Shown piece after piece: positions 44,867 to 54,320 of a stretch of 64,000 nt of DNA (position 1 is the stretch's first letter; each line of letters opens with the position of its first letter). Below the pieces are notes generated by a model. That model did no database searches, was not told the DNA's origin, and worked only from the letters and a program-made list of their open reading frames with translations. The stretch spans positions 26,683-90,682 of the forward strand of contig JBMHCC010000009.1 in assembly GCA_049890115.1 (NCBI GenBank). The letters are read 5' to 3'. The translations under genes and the position numbers were made by a program. This DNA comes from UBA685 sp049890115 (lineage in GTDB: Bacteria; Pseudomonadota; Alphaproteobacteria; Puniceispirillales; Puniceispirillaceae).

Positions 44867-45302
44867 GTGCATTGTGATACAGCTCGTCAGCACGGCTTTC
44901 AAAAGCACGAACCATACGCTTTACCGCCTCAGTAAATAAGCTTTCAATCACAGTCTGCAAGATGCGTGAATTAAATTCAAAATCAACATCAAAGACAATT
45001 TCGCATCCCTCAGGATGTTCCAAAAATTCCCATTTATTATACAGATATTTAAAAGGCCCTTCAGCATATTCAACCTCGATAACCATGGCTTGTCTGTCAA
45101 GGCGCACATGAGAGGTAAAACGTTCTTTGAACATCTGAAAGCCGATAATCAAATCAGCGACTAATTCGGTATCTGTTTGCGTGCGAATACGCGCTGCCAA
45201 ACACCATGGCAAAAATTCAGGATAGCGACGTACATCAGCTACTAAGTCAAATAGCTGTTCTGGCTTATGCGCTATCAGGCGTCTTTCTGCATGTTTTGTC
45301 AT
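44850..45302 (-). CDS. ratA: RatA/Coq10-type START-domain protein
   Basis: SRPBCC/START fold protein of 150 residues in the RatA/Coq10 group, proposed in some bacteria to affect ribosome assembly and in others to bind ubiquinone. Seen: HKPEQLFDLVADVRRYPEFLP-type opening, RVR/LPWCLAARI, GPFKYLYNKWEF and FDVDFEFNSRILQTVI. Its ATG overlaps the lipA stop by one base; lipA-ratA linkage is common in alphaproteobacteria. Confidence 0.9.
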   Translation of the reverse strand: MTKHAERRLIAHKPEQLFDLVADVRRYPEFLPWCLAARIRTQTDTELVADLIIGFQMFKERFTSHVRLDRQAMVIEVEYAEGPFKYLYNKWEFLEHPEGCEIVFDVDFEFNSRILQTVIESLFTEAVKRMVRAFESRADELYHNALSQTG

Positions 45303-46285
45303 TAGCTGGTCTTATTCCCTGCCATTGATGAAGCTGTCATAGCGAGTTGCTTGTCTCTGGCGTTGCGCAAAGCCGCAAAATCAGCATCTGCATGATAGGA
45401 TGATCTGGTCAATGGTGTCGATGACATCATTAAAAATCCTTTTGCCTGACCTTGCTCTGCATAAGACCCAAATTGTTCAGGTGTAACAAAGCGATCAACA
45501 GCTGCATGTTTTGGTGTTGGCTGTAAATACTGGCCTATTGTCATAAAATCAACATCAGCAGAGCGTAAATCATCCATCACTTGGCTCACCTCACCATCAT
45601 CTTCACCAAGACCAACCATAATACCTGATTTGGTAAAAATAGACGGGTCGAGGCGTTTGACATCTGCTAGGACTGAAAGTGAGTGAAAATAACGCGCGCC
45701 TGGACGAATAGACGGATATAGCCGCGGCACAGTTTCCATATTATGATTGAACACATCAGGGCGGGCTTCTACTACGATTTCAACAGCCCCTTCTTTGCGC
45801 AGAAAATCAGGTGTTAAGATTTCTATGGTTGTGGTTGGTGATGCAGCTCTGATAGCTGTGATGGTTTCGGCAAAATGCGTGGCACCGCCATCATCAAGAT
45901 CATCACGATCAACAGAGGTGATAACCACATGAGCAAGCCCTAAAGTGGCAACAGCTTTTGCGACATTTTCAGGTTCATGAGGGTCAAGCAAATCAGGCTT
46001 ACCAGTGGCAACATTGCAAAATGCGCAAGCTCTGGTGCAAACAGACCCTAAAATCATCATGGTGGCGTGTTTTTGCGCCCAACATTCACCGATATTCGGG
46101 CAGGCAGCTTCTTCACATACTGTTACCAGATTCAAATCACGCATCAGCTCTCTTGTTTCGGCAAAAGCATCTGATGTGGGTGCTTTAACACGCAACCAGT
46201 CTGGGCGTTTTGGCTGTGGCCTATCTGGATTGCGGCGTTTTTCTGGATGACGCGCTGCGCCTGTCTTTACATTCGGAGATGGCAT
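45302..46285 (-). CDS. lipA: Lipoyl synthase (radical SAM)
   Basis: Inserts two sulfurs into protein-bound octanoyl groups to make lipoyl cofactor. The 327-residue protein has the auxiliary-cluster motif CEEAACPNIGEC, the radical-SAM motif CTRACAFCNV, and the C-terminal RSSYHAD serine region. It lies 69 bases downstream of lpd in the pyruvate dehydrogenase run, so the cofactor maker is grouped with its lipoylated clients. Confidence 0.97.
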   Translation of the reverse strand: MPSPNVKTGAARHPEKRRNPDRPQPKRPDWLRVKAPTSDAFAETRELMRDLNLVTVCEEAACPNIGECWAQKHATMMILGSVCTRACAFCNVATGKPDLLDPHEPENVAKAVATLGLAHVVITSVDRDDLDDGGATHFAETITAIRAASPTTTIEILTPDFLRKEGAVEIVVEARPDVFNHNMETVPRLYPSIRPGARYFHSLSVLADVKRLDPSIFTKSGIMVGLGEDDGEVSQVMDDLRSADVDFMTIGQYLQPTPKHAAVDRFVTPEQFGSYAEQGQAKGFLMMSSTPLTRSSYHADADFAALRNARDKQLAMTASSMAGNKTS

Positions 46286-46352
46286 AACCCCTATCCCTTC
46301 TTATTTGACACCAAACCAGCTAACACCAGCTTTTATCACTATCCCGATGCCC

Positions 46353-47783
46353 CTAGAAATGGATCGCTCTATCATAGGCGTCAAGAACAGATTCATGCAT
46401 CGCTTCTGATAATGTTGGATGCGGGAAGATGGTATGCATCAACTCTGCTTCTGTTGTCTCTAACGTTCTCGCAATCGCATAGCCTTGAATCAGCTCTGTT
46501 ACTTCTGGGCCTATCATATGCGCACCAAGCAATTCACCTGTTTTTGCATCAAATATCGTCTTGATAAGACCTTCATCATCACCAAGTGCAATCGCTTTAC
46601 CATTGGCAAGAAACGGGAAACGCCCGACCTTAATTTGATGCCCAGCCTTCTTTGCAGCCTCTTCGCTCAATCCAACTGATGCTACTTGCGGGCGGCAATA
46701 GGTGCAGCCTGGCACGCTATTATCAGCGATTGGATGCACATCTTTTTTGCCTGCAATTTTCTCAACACAGATGATGCCTTCGTGACTTGCTTTATGCGCC
46801 AACCATGGTGCACCTGTGATATCGCCGATCGCATAAATGCCAGCCTCGCCAGTGGCACCATAGCCATCTGTGACAATATGTCCTCTGTCTAAGGTGACTT
46901 TCAGACCCTCTAGACCCAGATTTTCAGAATTACCAATGATGCCGATTGCCATAATCACTCTTTCAGCTTCAATGGTCTGCGGTTTGCCGCCAACCTCGAT
47001 TGTGGCTTTGACAAGGGTCTTTTGTTTTTCCAGCTTTTGCAGCTTGGCAGAGGTCAAAATTTTCATGCCTCTTTTTTCAAATGCTTTATGAGCCATTGCT
47101 GAGATTTCGCTATCTTCAGCGTTCAGAATACGATCTAACGCCTCAACAACTGTGACTTCAACACCCATATCACGGTAGAAGCTGGCAAATTCGATACCAA
47201 TCGCGCCAGAACCAACGACGATTAACGATTTTGGCATTGTCTCAGGCACCATCGCATCACGATATGTCACAATTTGTTTGCCATCTGCTTCCATGCCTGG
47301 AATCTGTCTAGCTCTAGCACCTGTTGCGATAATGACATGGCTTGCTGTAACTTGAGTTTCTGTTTTACCAGCAATCGTCACAACACGCTTTTCACCTGAT
47401 TTTTTACCAATTTTGGCAGTGCCTTCAATCACAGTCACCTTGTTTTTCTTGAGCAGATGCGCGACACCGCCAGAAAGCCTCTTTGCGACATTGCGAGAGC
47501 GTTCCACCACTTTGGGAAGGTTAATCTTCACCTCACCACTAAGCTCAATGCCATAATCTGCCAGATGCTCAATATTATGGCGCAATTCAGCTGCACGCAG
47601 CAAAGCCTTGGTTGGAATACAGCCCCAATTCAGGCAAATACCACCAAGATTTTCACGTTCAATAACAGCTGCTTTCATGCCAAGCTGCGCCGCTCTGATA
47701 GCTGCAACATAGCCGCCAGGTCCACCACCTATGACAACAACATCAAAATCCTGAGCTTTGCCAACCACTTTATTTTCAGTCAT
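46353..47783 (-). CDS. lpdA: Dihydrolipoyl dehydrogenase (E3)
   Basis: FAD disulfide reductase that reoxidises lipoyl groups of 2-oxoacid dehydrogenase complexes. The 476-residue protein has FDVVVIGGGPGGYVAAIRAA, the redox-active disulfide GGICLNWGCIPTKALL, the NAD site VVGSGAIGIEFASFYRDMG, and the C-terminal His-Glu in HTIFPHPTLSEAMHES. I choose ATG 47783 (AGGA 9 bases upstream) rather than an upstream codon overlapping pdhC. 16 bases after pdhC. Confidence 0.96.
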   Translation of the reverse strand: MTENKVVGKAQDFDVVVIGGGPGGYVAAIRAAQLGMKAAVIERENLGGICLNWGCIPTKALLRAAELRHNIEHLADYGIELSGEVKINLPKVVERSRNVAKRLSGGVAHLLKKNKVTVIEGTAKIGKKSGEKRVVTIAGKTETQVTASHVIIATGARARQIPGMEADGKQIVTYRDAMVPETMPKSLIVVGSGAIGIEFASFYRDMGVEVTVVEALDRILNAEDSEISAMAHKAFEKRGMKILTSAKLQKLEKQKTLVKATIEVGGKPQTIEAERVIMAIGIIGNSENLGLEGLKVTLDRGHIVTDGYGATGEAGIYAIGDITGAPWLAHKASHEGIICVEKIAGKKDVHPIADNSVPGCTYCRPQVASVGLSEEAAKKAGHQIKVGRFPFLANGKAIALGDDEGLIKTIFDAKTGELLGAHMIGPEVTELIQGYAIARTLETTEAELMHTIFPHPTLSEAMHESVLDAYDRAIHF

Positions 47784-47799
47784 GTCTTTGTTCCTACGA

Positions 47800-49095
47800 C
47801 TAGAGAAGCATTGCCACAGGGTTTTCAATCAACCCTTTAAAGACTTGCATCCATTGTGCGCCAAGTGCGCCATCAACTACCCTGTGATCAGCTGACAAGG
47901 TCACACTCATCACAGTGGCAATGGCAAGCTCACCATTTTTAACCACAGGGCGCTGTTCACCTGCCCCAACTGCCAAAATCGCACCTTGTGGCGGATTAAT
48001 CACAGCAGCAAATTCACGAATGCCAAACATGCCTAGATTGGAAATCGTAAAGCTACCACCAGCATAGGCTTCTGGCGGCAAAGAGCCATCTCGTGCCTGC
48101 CCTGCCAGCTGTTTTGATTGGGCCGCTATTTCAGCCATACCTTTATGTTGCACCTGCTTGATAACAGGTGTGACAAGCCCGCCTTCTATGGCAACAGCGA
48201 TACAAATATCGGCATTAGCAAAATAGCGGCAACCATCAGCTTCATAAGAGCCATTCACATCAGGCACTTGCATCAAAGCCTGAGCAGCAGCGCGAACAAC
48301 CATATCATTAACAGAGATTTTAACACCATCTGGCGCCATCTCATTCATTGTCTTTCTGGCAGCGAGCAAAGCATCAATTTCACAATCGACAGTTAGATAA
48401 AAATGAGGCGCATTTTGCTTTGATTCTGTCAGGCGTGTTGCGATTGTACGACGCATAGCGCTATGAGGCACAAAACGGCTCTCTGCTGCATAGTATGAAG
48501 ATGATGGCGCAGCTTGTGCCTGATTAGCACCAGCCTGTGCTGTCATGGATTGTGGCTGACTTAACGCCAATTCAATATCAGCTTTGATAATGCGGCCATT
48601 TGGACCTGAGCCTGTAATGCCATCTAGCGGTAAATCATTCTGGGCAGCGATACGACGTGCCAGAGGGCTTGCAAATAATCTTGCCCCCTTAGCTTGTGAC
48701 GGCGCGATTTGCGGGGCTTGTGAGGCCTGAACTGCCGGTGCTGATGATACAGAAGAGGCAGCTGGTGCTGCTTGTTCTGGTGCAGGTGCCGGCGTAGATG
48801 GCGCAGATGGCGCAGATGGCGCATCTGTTAGGCTAAGAGAGGCAGGATCTTCACCATCTTCAGCCAATACCGCAATCACATCATTTACCGCTACATTTTC
48901 AGTACCAGCTGGCACAGCGATAATCGCGACAATACCATCATCAATGGCTTCGACTTCCATTGTGGCTTTATCTGTTTCAATCTCGGCAATCACATCACCA
49001 GAGCGCACCTCATCACCTTCACTGACAAGCCAGCGCGCCAATGTGCCATCTGTCATGGTTGGTGACAGGGCTGGCATTTTAATTTCGATTGACAT
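47800..49095 (-). CDS. pdhC: Pyruvate dehydrogenase E2, dihydrolipoamide acetyltransferase
   Basis: Core of the pyruvate dehydrogenase complex, 431 residues: lipoyl domain (1-80, Lys43 in ETDKATME), Ala/Pro-rich linker, peripheral-subunit binding domain (FASPLARRIAAQNDL), then the catalytic domain ending in the active-site SADHRVVDGALGAQW. Start at ATG 49095 is fixed by AAGGAGG about 9 bases upstream; it overlaps no coding sequence of pdhB (1-base gap). The lipoyl domain is 47/50 identical over residues 1-50 with that of PdhB. Confidence 0.96.
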   Translation of the reverse strand: MSIEIKMPALSPTMTDGTLARWLVSEGDEVRSGDVIAEIETDKATMEVEAIDDGIVAIIAVPAGTENVAVNDVIAVLAEDGEDPASLSLTDAPSAPSAPSTPAPAPEQAAPAASSVSSAPAVQASQAPQIAPSQAKGARLFASPLARRIAAQNDLPLDGITGSGPNGRIIKADIELALSQPQSMTAQAGANQAQAAPSSSYYAAESRFVPHSAMRRTIATRLTESKQNAPHFYLTVDCEIDALLAARKTMNEMAPDGVKISVNDMVVRAAAQALMQVPDVNGSYEADGCRYFANADICIAVAIEGGLVTPVIKQVQHKGMAEIAAQSKQLAGQARDGSLPPEAYAGGSFTISNLGMFGIREFAAVINPPQGAILAVGAGEQRPVVKNGELAIATVMSVTLSADHRVVDGALGAQWMQVFKGLIENPVAMLL

Positions 49096-49096
49096 G

Positions 49097-50473
49097 CTAG
49101 CGCCCTCCTTCACGGTAACAGGCTTTGTGAACCGCACTCAGAATATCGTCAATTTGCGGTAGCGCCAGTTTTTCAAGATTAGCCGCATAAGGCATTGGTA
49201 CATCTTTACCTGTCACACGCTCTATCGGCGCATCCAGATAATCAAAACAATGTTCCATAATTTGCATTGCAATCTCAGAGCTGACCCCTGCAAATGGGAA
49301 GCCTTCCTCAGTACAGACAAGATGATTTGTCTTCTGAACAGATTGTGCGATTGTATCCACATCAAGAGGGCGAATAGTCCGCAAATCAATCACCTCAGCT
49401 GAGATACCTTGCTCTGCCAGCTTTTCCGCTGCTTCTAGTGCACGCCCCACCATGATGGAAAAGGCTGTGATAGTGACATCACTACCTTCACGCACGATTT
49501 TTGCTTTACCAATCGGCACCGTCCAATCATCGTGATCTGGCACTTCAAATGACTGGCCATACATCACTTCATTTTCAAGGAAAACAACAGGGTTTGGATT
49601 TCTGATAGCTGACTTTAATAGGCCCTTTGCATCAGCAGCTGACCATGGTGATACCACCTTCAAGCCTGGGCAATGGGCATACCAGCTAGCATAGCATTGT
49701 GAATGCTGAGCAGCCACGCGGCTTGCCGCACCATTTGGCCCTCTAAAGACAATCGGACAGCCCATCTGACCACCTGACATATAGAGTGTCTTAGCAGCTG
49801 AATTGATAATATGGTCAATCGCCTGCATCGAGAAATTAAAGGTCATAAATTCGATGATAGGACGCAAATCACCAAATGCAGCACCAACACCAAGACCAGC
49901 AAAACCATGTTCTGTAATCGGTGTATCAATCACTCTTTTTTCAGAGAATTCATCTAGCAAACCTTGCGTAACCTTATAGGCACCCTGATATTCTGCGACT
50001 TCCTCGCCCATGACAAAAATACGCTCATCACTGCGCATTTCCTCTGCCATAGCATCACGCAAGGCTTCACGAACGGTCATGGTTGTGGTTGGCCCATCCC
50101 AGTCTAATTCTGCCTGAGGGGCTGCGGTAACAGGTGCTATGACAGGCGTTGCCGCAACAGGGGCGGTTACTGCTTCGGCAATGGTGACGCTTTCAACTGG
50201 CGCTGCAGGTGGCAAATCATCAATCGCCTCCCCATCCTCAGCAAGTCGTGCGATAACTGTGCCAACAGCGACATTATCACTGCCTTCAGCTACAGAAATC
50301 TGCGCCACTACACCTTCATCAACAGCTTCGACTTCCATCGTTGCTTTATCAGTTTCAATCTCGGCAATCACGTCACCTGAGCGCACCTCATCACCTTCGC
50401 TAACAAGCCAACGTGATAAACGGCCTTCTGTCATTGTTGGCGACAGTGCCGGCATTTTAATTTCAATAGACAT
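49097..50473 (-). CDS. pdhB: Pyruvate dehydrogenase E1 beta subunit with N-terminal lipoyl domain
   Basis: Thiamine-diphosphate-binding E1 beta chain, 458 residues. An extra lipoyl domain (1-80, Lys43) and an Ala/Val/Pro linker precede the E1 beta body, which starts at MTVREALRDAMAEEM and shows FVMGEEVAEYQGAYKVTQ, DTPITEHGFAGLGVGAA and VPMPYAANLE. The lipoylated E1 beta is an alphaproteobacterial trait. Located between pdhA (30 bases) and pdhC. Confidence 0.96.
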   Translation of the reverse strand: MSIEIKMPALSPTMTEGRLSRWLVSEGDEVRSGDVIAEIETDKATMEVEAVDEGVVAQISVAEGSDNVAVGTVIARLAEDGEAIDDLPPAAPVESVTIAEAVTAPVAATPVIAPVTAAPQAELDWDGPTTTMTVREALRDAMAEEMRSDERIFVMGEEVAEYQGAYKVTQGLLDEFSEKRVIDTPITEHGFAGLGVGAAFGDLRPIIEFMTFNFSMQAIDHIINSAAKTLYMSGGQMGCPIVFRGPNGAASRVAAQHSQCYASWYAHCPGLKVVSPWSAADAKGLLKSAIRNPNPVVFLENEVMYGQSFEVPDHDDWTVPIGKAKIVREGSDVTITAFSIMVGRALEAAEKLAEQGISAEVIDLRTIRPLDVDTIAQSVQKTNHLVCTEEGFPFAGVSSEIAMQIMEHCFDYLDAPIERVTGKDVPMPYAANLEKLALPQIDDILSAVHKACYREGGR

Positions 50474-50503
50474 TATAAAATCCTCTTGCTCTGTCCTAGC
50501 GCG

Positions 50504-51544
50504 TTAGGCTGTTTCAACCAGAATATCAGTGTAAAGCTCACCTTCAGCTGGCAGAGGCGAGGTCAACGCAAAATCAGTTGCCTCAGTCACTTCCTGCTTG
50601 ATGGTCTTATCAATCTCTTTTAACGCAGCTTCATCCAAGCCTTCACGCACAAGCAAATCTCTTAGCTGGTCAATTGGATCATGCTGTTTGCGCATGGAAT
50701 CAACTTCTTCTCTGGTGCGGTATTTCGCAGGATCAGACATAGAATGACCACGATAGCGATAGGTTTTCATCTCAAGGATATAAGGACCCTTGCCAGAGCG
50801 GCAATGCGCCAAAGCTATCTCACCAGCTTTGCGAACAGCCAGAACATCCATGCCATCTACCTGCATGCCTGGAATGCCATAGGCTTTACCTCTATCACAT
50901 AAATCTTGGCCAGCAGCAGCTCTTGTGACAGCTGTCCCCATGCCATATTGGTTATTTTCAATCACGAAAATGACAGGCAAATCCCATAAAGCAGCCATGT
51001 TGAATGTCTCATAAACCTGACCTTGGTTAACAGCACCATCACCCAAATAGGCCATATTAACCTTGCCATCACCTTTATATTTGTGGGCAAAAGCCAGACC
51101 GGCGCCAATTGGCACCTGTGCTGCTACAATACCGTGACCGCCATAAAAATTCTTTTCACGGCTGAACATGTGCATAGAGCCGCCCTTGCCTTTGGAATAG
51201 CCGCCTTCACGACCTGTCAGCTCTGCCATCACGCCGCCAGTATCCATACCGCAAGCTAGCATATGACCATGATCACGATAGGAGGTCACAACAGAATCGC
51301 CCTCTTCAGCAACAGATTGCAAGCCAACCACAACAGCTTCCTGACCGATATAAAGGTGACAGAAGCCACCAATTTCACCCATGCCATAAAGCTGACCTGC
51401 CTTTTCCTCAAAGCGCCTGATTTTCAACATATCTGTATAAAGAGATGTCAAAACCTCTGTTGATGGCAGCTCATTAGCTAAGGTTTTTGGCGGACGCCCG
51501 CGTTTTTTTGATTGCGATGACGCATTTGTGGATGTTTTTGCCAT
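50504..51544 (-). CDS. pdhA: Pyruvate dehydrogenase E1 alpha subunit
   Basis: Thiamine-diphosphate enzyme subunit decarboxylating pyruvate, 346 residues. Visible: MLKIRRFEEKAGQLYGMGEI, VTSYRDHGHML, GKGGSMHMFS, GDGAVNQGQVYETFNMAALW (ThDP motif GDG...N), IFVIENNQYGMGT and the phosphorylation-loop-like TYRYRGHSMSDPA. A basic 25-residue extension precedes the body (SQSKKRGRPPK). First of the pdhABC-lpd-lipA-ratA run. Confidence 0.96.
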   Translation of the reverse strand: MAKTSTNASSQSKKRGRPPKTLANELPSTEVLTSLYTDMLKIRRFEEKAGQLYGMGEIGGFCHLYIGQEAVVVGLQSVAEEGDSVVTSYRDHGHMLACGMDTGGVMAELTGREGGYSKGKGGSMHMFSREKNFYGGHGIVAAQVPIGAGLAFAHKYKGDGKVNMAYLGDGAVNQGQVYETFNMAALWDLPVIFVIENNQYGMGTAVTRAAAGQDLCDRGKAYGIPGMQVDGMDVLAVRKAGEIALAHCRSGKGPYILEMKTYRYRGHSMSDPAKYRTREEVDSMRKQHDPIDQLRDLLVREGLDEAALKEIDKTIKQEVTEATDFALTSPLPAEGELYTDILVETA

Positions 51545-51695
51545 TGCCTGTTCCTGTCACTTCAAAATTTAACGAAGGGTTCCCCCCCAGAAATAACAGA
51601 ATGTCTGGCAAAGATATTTTTTGCAATATTTTTATTATATTGATTTTATTAAGTTTTTTATATTTAAACTGAAATTTGGTTAATACAGATTTAAA

Positions 51696-52019
51696 CTAAA
51701 ATTTCAATTTTGGGATATCAATTGTAATAATGACATCATCTGTATCATAAAGTCCCAATTCGGCACGCGCTGTCTCTGCCAATATATCACTATCAACCTG
51801 TCCTGAGCGCATTAAGGCAATGCGATGTTCAAGAAAGCGGTTTTGTTTTTGTAATAATGATAATTCTTCACGCGCCAAAATGATTTGCCTGTCAAGCGCT
51901 TCTCTTGCGACAAGACCGCGTTCACCTGCAACCGTATGAAATCCGAAAAATAAGGTAATTACCCCGACGGTTAAAACACCCGATAAATAGGGCAATCCAT
52001 TTAATGCAGATTTCGCCAT
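51696..52019 (-). CDS. ftsB: Septum formation initiator / FtsB-DivIC family protein
   Basis: Bitopic cell-division protein of 107 residues: one transmembrane segment (YLSGVLTVGVITLFFGFHTV, about 11-30), then GERGLVAREALDRQI and a heptad-like coiled coil (LAREELSLLQKQNRFLEHRI). Family position between eno and pdhA is the usual one in alphaproteobacteria. Confidence 0.93.
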   Translation of the reverse strand: MAKSALNGLPYLSGVLTVGVITLFFGFHTVAGERGLVAREALDRQIILAREELSLLQKQNRFLEHRIALMRSGQVDSDILAETARAELGLYDTDDVIITIDIPKLKF

Positions 52020-52072
52020 AAGACAGCCACCTTTTCAGCAATAGGTTGTAAGGTGCTATCATTGAATCAAAA

Positions 52073-52109
52073 CCGATTCGCAGCGTCAAGTCTATTTCGT
52101 GCGAATCGG
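52073..52109 (-). terminator. Hairpin after eno, terminator-like on the minus strand
   Basis: CCGATTCGCA (52073-52082) and TGCGAATCGG (52100-52109) form a perfect 10-base stem with a 17-base loop. Reading in the direction of eno, the stem is followed by TTTTGATT, so it resembles a short intrinsic terminator or a partial attenuator between eno and ftsB. The loop contains TTGACG on the same strand, which could also be a -35 element. Confidence 0.55.
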
Positions 52110-52146
52110 CAGTTTTATTGTTATTTTGCTAAATATTTAGCTAATT

Positions 52147-53421
52147 TTAGCGTAAAATACTGTGCCCGCCATAGGTTGCTGAACGGCCAAGCTCTTCTTC
52201 AATGCGCAGTAATTGATTGTATTTTGCCAGCCTATCAGAGCGTGATAAAGCACCTGTCTTTATCTGGCCTGCATTGGTTGCCACAGCCAGATCAGCGATA
52301 AAGCTATCTTCTGTTTCACCAGAGCGATGCGAGATAATCACGCCAAATCCAGCTTTTTGCGCCATTGTGATAGCCTGCATGGTTTCTGTCAGCGTGCCAA
52401 TCTGGTTCACTTTAATCAAAATGGCATTACCAGCAGCCTCTTCAATGCCTCTGGCAAGGCGCTCAGGGTTCGTGACATAAAGGTCATCACCCACAATCTG
52501 TACATTATCGCCTGTTTTCGCTGTTAATGCGGCGAACCCTGCCCAATCATCTTCATCAAGCGGGTCTTCGATAGAGCGGATAGGGTATTTTTGGCATAAT
52601 TGTGCCCACATATCCTGCATTTCATCAGATGATAGAGAGCGTCCCTCACCTGCCAAATGATAAGCGCCATCTTTGTAAAACTCAGTGGCAGCAGCATCAA
52701 CGGCAATCACAATATCATCACCTAATTTGTAATTTTTAGCTTCGACTGCTTTTGCCACAAATGATAGCGCCTCATCTGTGCTATTAATTGCTGGCGCAAA
52801 ACCACCTTCATCACCAACGGCGGTCGCAAGGCCAGCGTCAGATAATAATGATTTCAGCTGATGGAAAATCTCTGTTCCCATGCGTAGCCCGTCCTGGAAG
52901 GTATCAGCACCAACTGGCATGATCATAAATTCTTGAATATCAAGCGCATTATCAGCATGTGCCCCGCCATTTAAGATATTCATCATTGGCACAGGCAGCT
53001 GGTGAGCATGAATACCACCAAGATACCGCCAAAGTGGCAAATCACAGCTATCAGCAGCGGCTCTAGCTGTTGCCAGGCTAACGCCCAAAATCGCATTTGC
53101 ACCAAGTCGCCCTTTATTTGCAGTGCCATCAAGCGTTATCAGATCGCTATCAAGGCCATCTTGATCAAAGGCATCACAGCCAACAAGCGCATCAAAAATT
53201 TCGGTATTCACCGCTTCAACAGCATCCAGAACACCTTTGCCATTATAGACAGATTTATCGCCATCACGGCGCTCAACAGCCTCATAGGCACCTGTTGAGG
53301 CACCTGAAGGCACTGCTGCGCGCCCCATAGCGCCATCTTCAAGCACAACATCAACTTCAATCGTTGGATTGCCACGTGAATCAAGGATTTGCCTTGCGTG
53401 AATATCAAAGATAACAGACAT
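52147..53421 (-). CDS. eno: Enolase
   Basis: Interconverts 2-phosphoglycerate and phosphoenolpyruvate. The 424-residue protein has ARQILDSRGNPTIEVDV, GAMGRAAVPSGASTGAYEA, MMNILNGGAHADN, VGDEGGFAP (Glu acid/base), SIEDPLDEDDW, GDDLYVTN, LIKVNQIGT (Lys base) and SHRSGETED. Start ATG 53421 follows kdsA by 23 bases. Confidence 0.98.
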   Translation of the reverse strand: MSVIFDIHARQILDSRGNPTIEVDVVLEDGAMGRAAVPSGASTGAYEAVERRDGDKSVYNGKGVLDAVEAVNTEIFDALVGCDAFDQDGLDSDLITLDGTANKGRLGANAILGVSLATARAAADSCDLPLWRYLGGIHAHQLPVPMMNILNGGAHADNALDIQEFMIMPVGADTFQDGLRMGTEIFHQLKSLLSDAGLATAVGDEGGFAPAINSTDEALSFVAKAVEAKNYKLGDDIVIAVDAAATEFYKDGAYHLAGEGRSLSSDEMQDMWAQLCQKYPIRSIEDPLDEDDWAGFAALTAKTGDNVQIVGDDLYVTNPERLARGIEEAAGNAILIKVNQIGTLTETMQAITMAQKAGFGVIISHRSGETEDSFIADLAVATNAGQIKTGALSRSDRLAKYNQLLRIEEELGRSATYGGHSILR

Positions 53422-53444
53422 GTTTTAGCTCCTGACAGTAAGGA

Positions 53445-54266
53445 TTAGCCGCTATGGGCTGCTTTTGCGATGGAAGATAATGATAGAAGTAACTCTGGTA
53501 ATTCTGCCAATGGCACCATATTGGGACCATCAGATGGCGCATTATCAGGATCTTCATGTGTTTCAATAAATAAGCCAGAGACGCCCACCGCCACAGCAGC
53601 ACGCGCTAGAACTGGTACAAATTCGCGCTGCCCACCAGATGCACCGCCGAGCCCGCCAGGCTGTTGGACAGAATGTGTGGCATCAAAAATCACAGGATAG
53701 CCTGTTTGTGCCATTTGCGGCAAGCTGCGCATATCAGACACAAGCGTATTATAGCCAAAAGATGTGCCACGCTCTGTTAGTAAAATACGCTCATTGCCCG
53801 CAGATGAAATCTTCGCCGCAACATGTTGCATATCCCAAGGGGCAAGAAACTGGCCTTTTTTGACATTAATGACAGCCCCTGTTTTGGCAGCAGCACTCAA
53901 CAAGTCAGTCTGGCGACATAAAAAAGCAGGGATTTGCAGAATATCAACAATTTCTGCAACAGGGGCACATTGCGCCTCATTATGAATATCGGTCAGCACA
54001 GGACAACCAAATTCAGCTTTTACCTTTGCTAGAATTTCAAGCCCCTCATCAAGACCAACACCGCGTTTCGCAGAAGCAGATGTACGATTAGCCTTATCAA
54101 AGGATGATTTATAGATAAATCCCATATCAGCTTTACTAGCTGCTTTTTGAATGGCCTCAGCGCAATGCAGAGCATGGTCAAGGCCTTCAATCTGGCAAGG
54201 ACCTGCAATCAGTGCAAGATGATCGTTAGCACCGATGGATAGATTACCAACTTCAACAGGTTTCAT
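53445..54266 (-). CDS. kdsA: 3-deoxy-8-phosphooctulonate synthase (KDO8P synthase)
   Basis: Condenses phosphoenolpyruvate with arabinose 5-phosphate for the KDO sugar of lipopolysaccharide. The 273-residue protein has IAGPCQIEG, YKSSFDKANRTS, VLTDIHNE, QIPAFLCRQTDLL, NVKKGQFLAPWDM and PVIFDATHSVQQPGG. I take the ATG at 54266, with GAGG 7 bases upstream, instead of 54281. Sits between pyrG and eno, supplied with PEP by the latter. Confidence 0.97.
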   Translation of the reverse strand: MKPVEVGNLSIGANDHLALIAGPCQIEGLDHALHCAEAIQKAASKADMGFIYKSSFDKANRTSASAKRGVGLDEGLEILAKVKAEFGCPVLTDIHNEAQCAPVAEIVDILQIPAFLCRQTDLLSAAAKTGAVINVKKGQFLAPWDMQHVAAKISSAGNERILLTERGTSFGYNTLVSDMRSLPQMAQTGYPVIFDATHSVQQPGGLGGASGGQREFVPVLARAAVAVGVSGLFIETHEDPDNAPSDGPNMVPLAELPELLLSLSSIAKAAHSG

Positions 54267-54320
54267 ACCTAACCTCTTCATTTTCGCATGATGGCGAATA
54301 ACATTTAGCCAACGATAATT

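Noticed and set aside
51663..51704. Imperfect 15-base direct repeat (TTTAAACTGAAATTT type) at the end of ftsB
   Set aside because: Very AT-rich and short; no sign of a mobile element or binding site.
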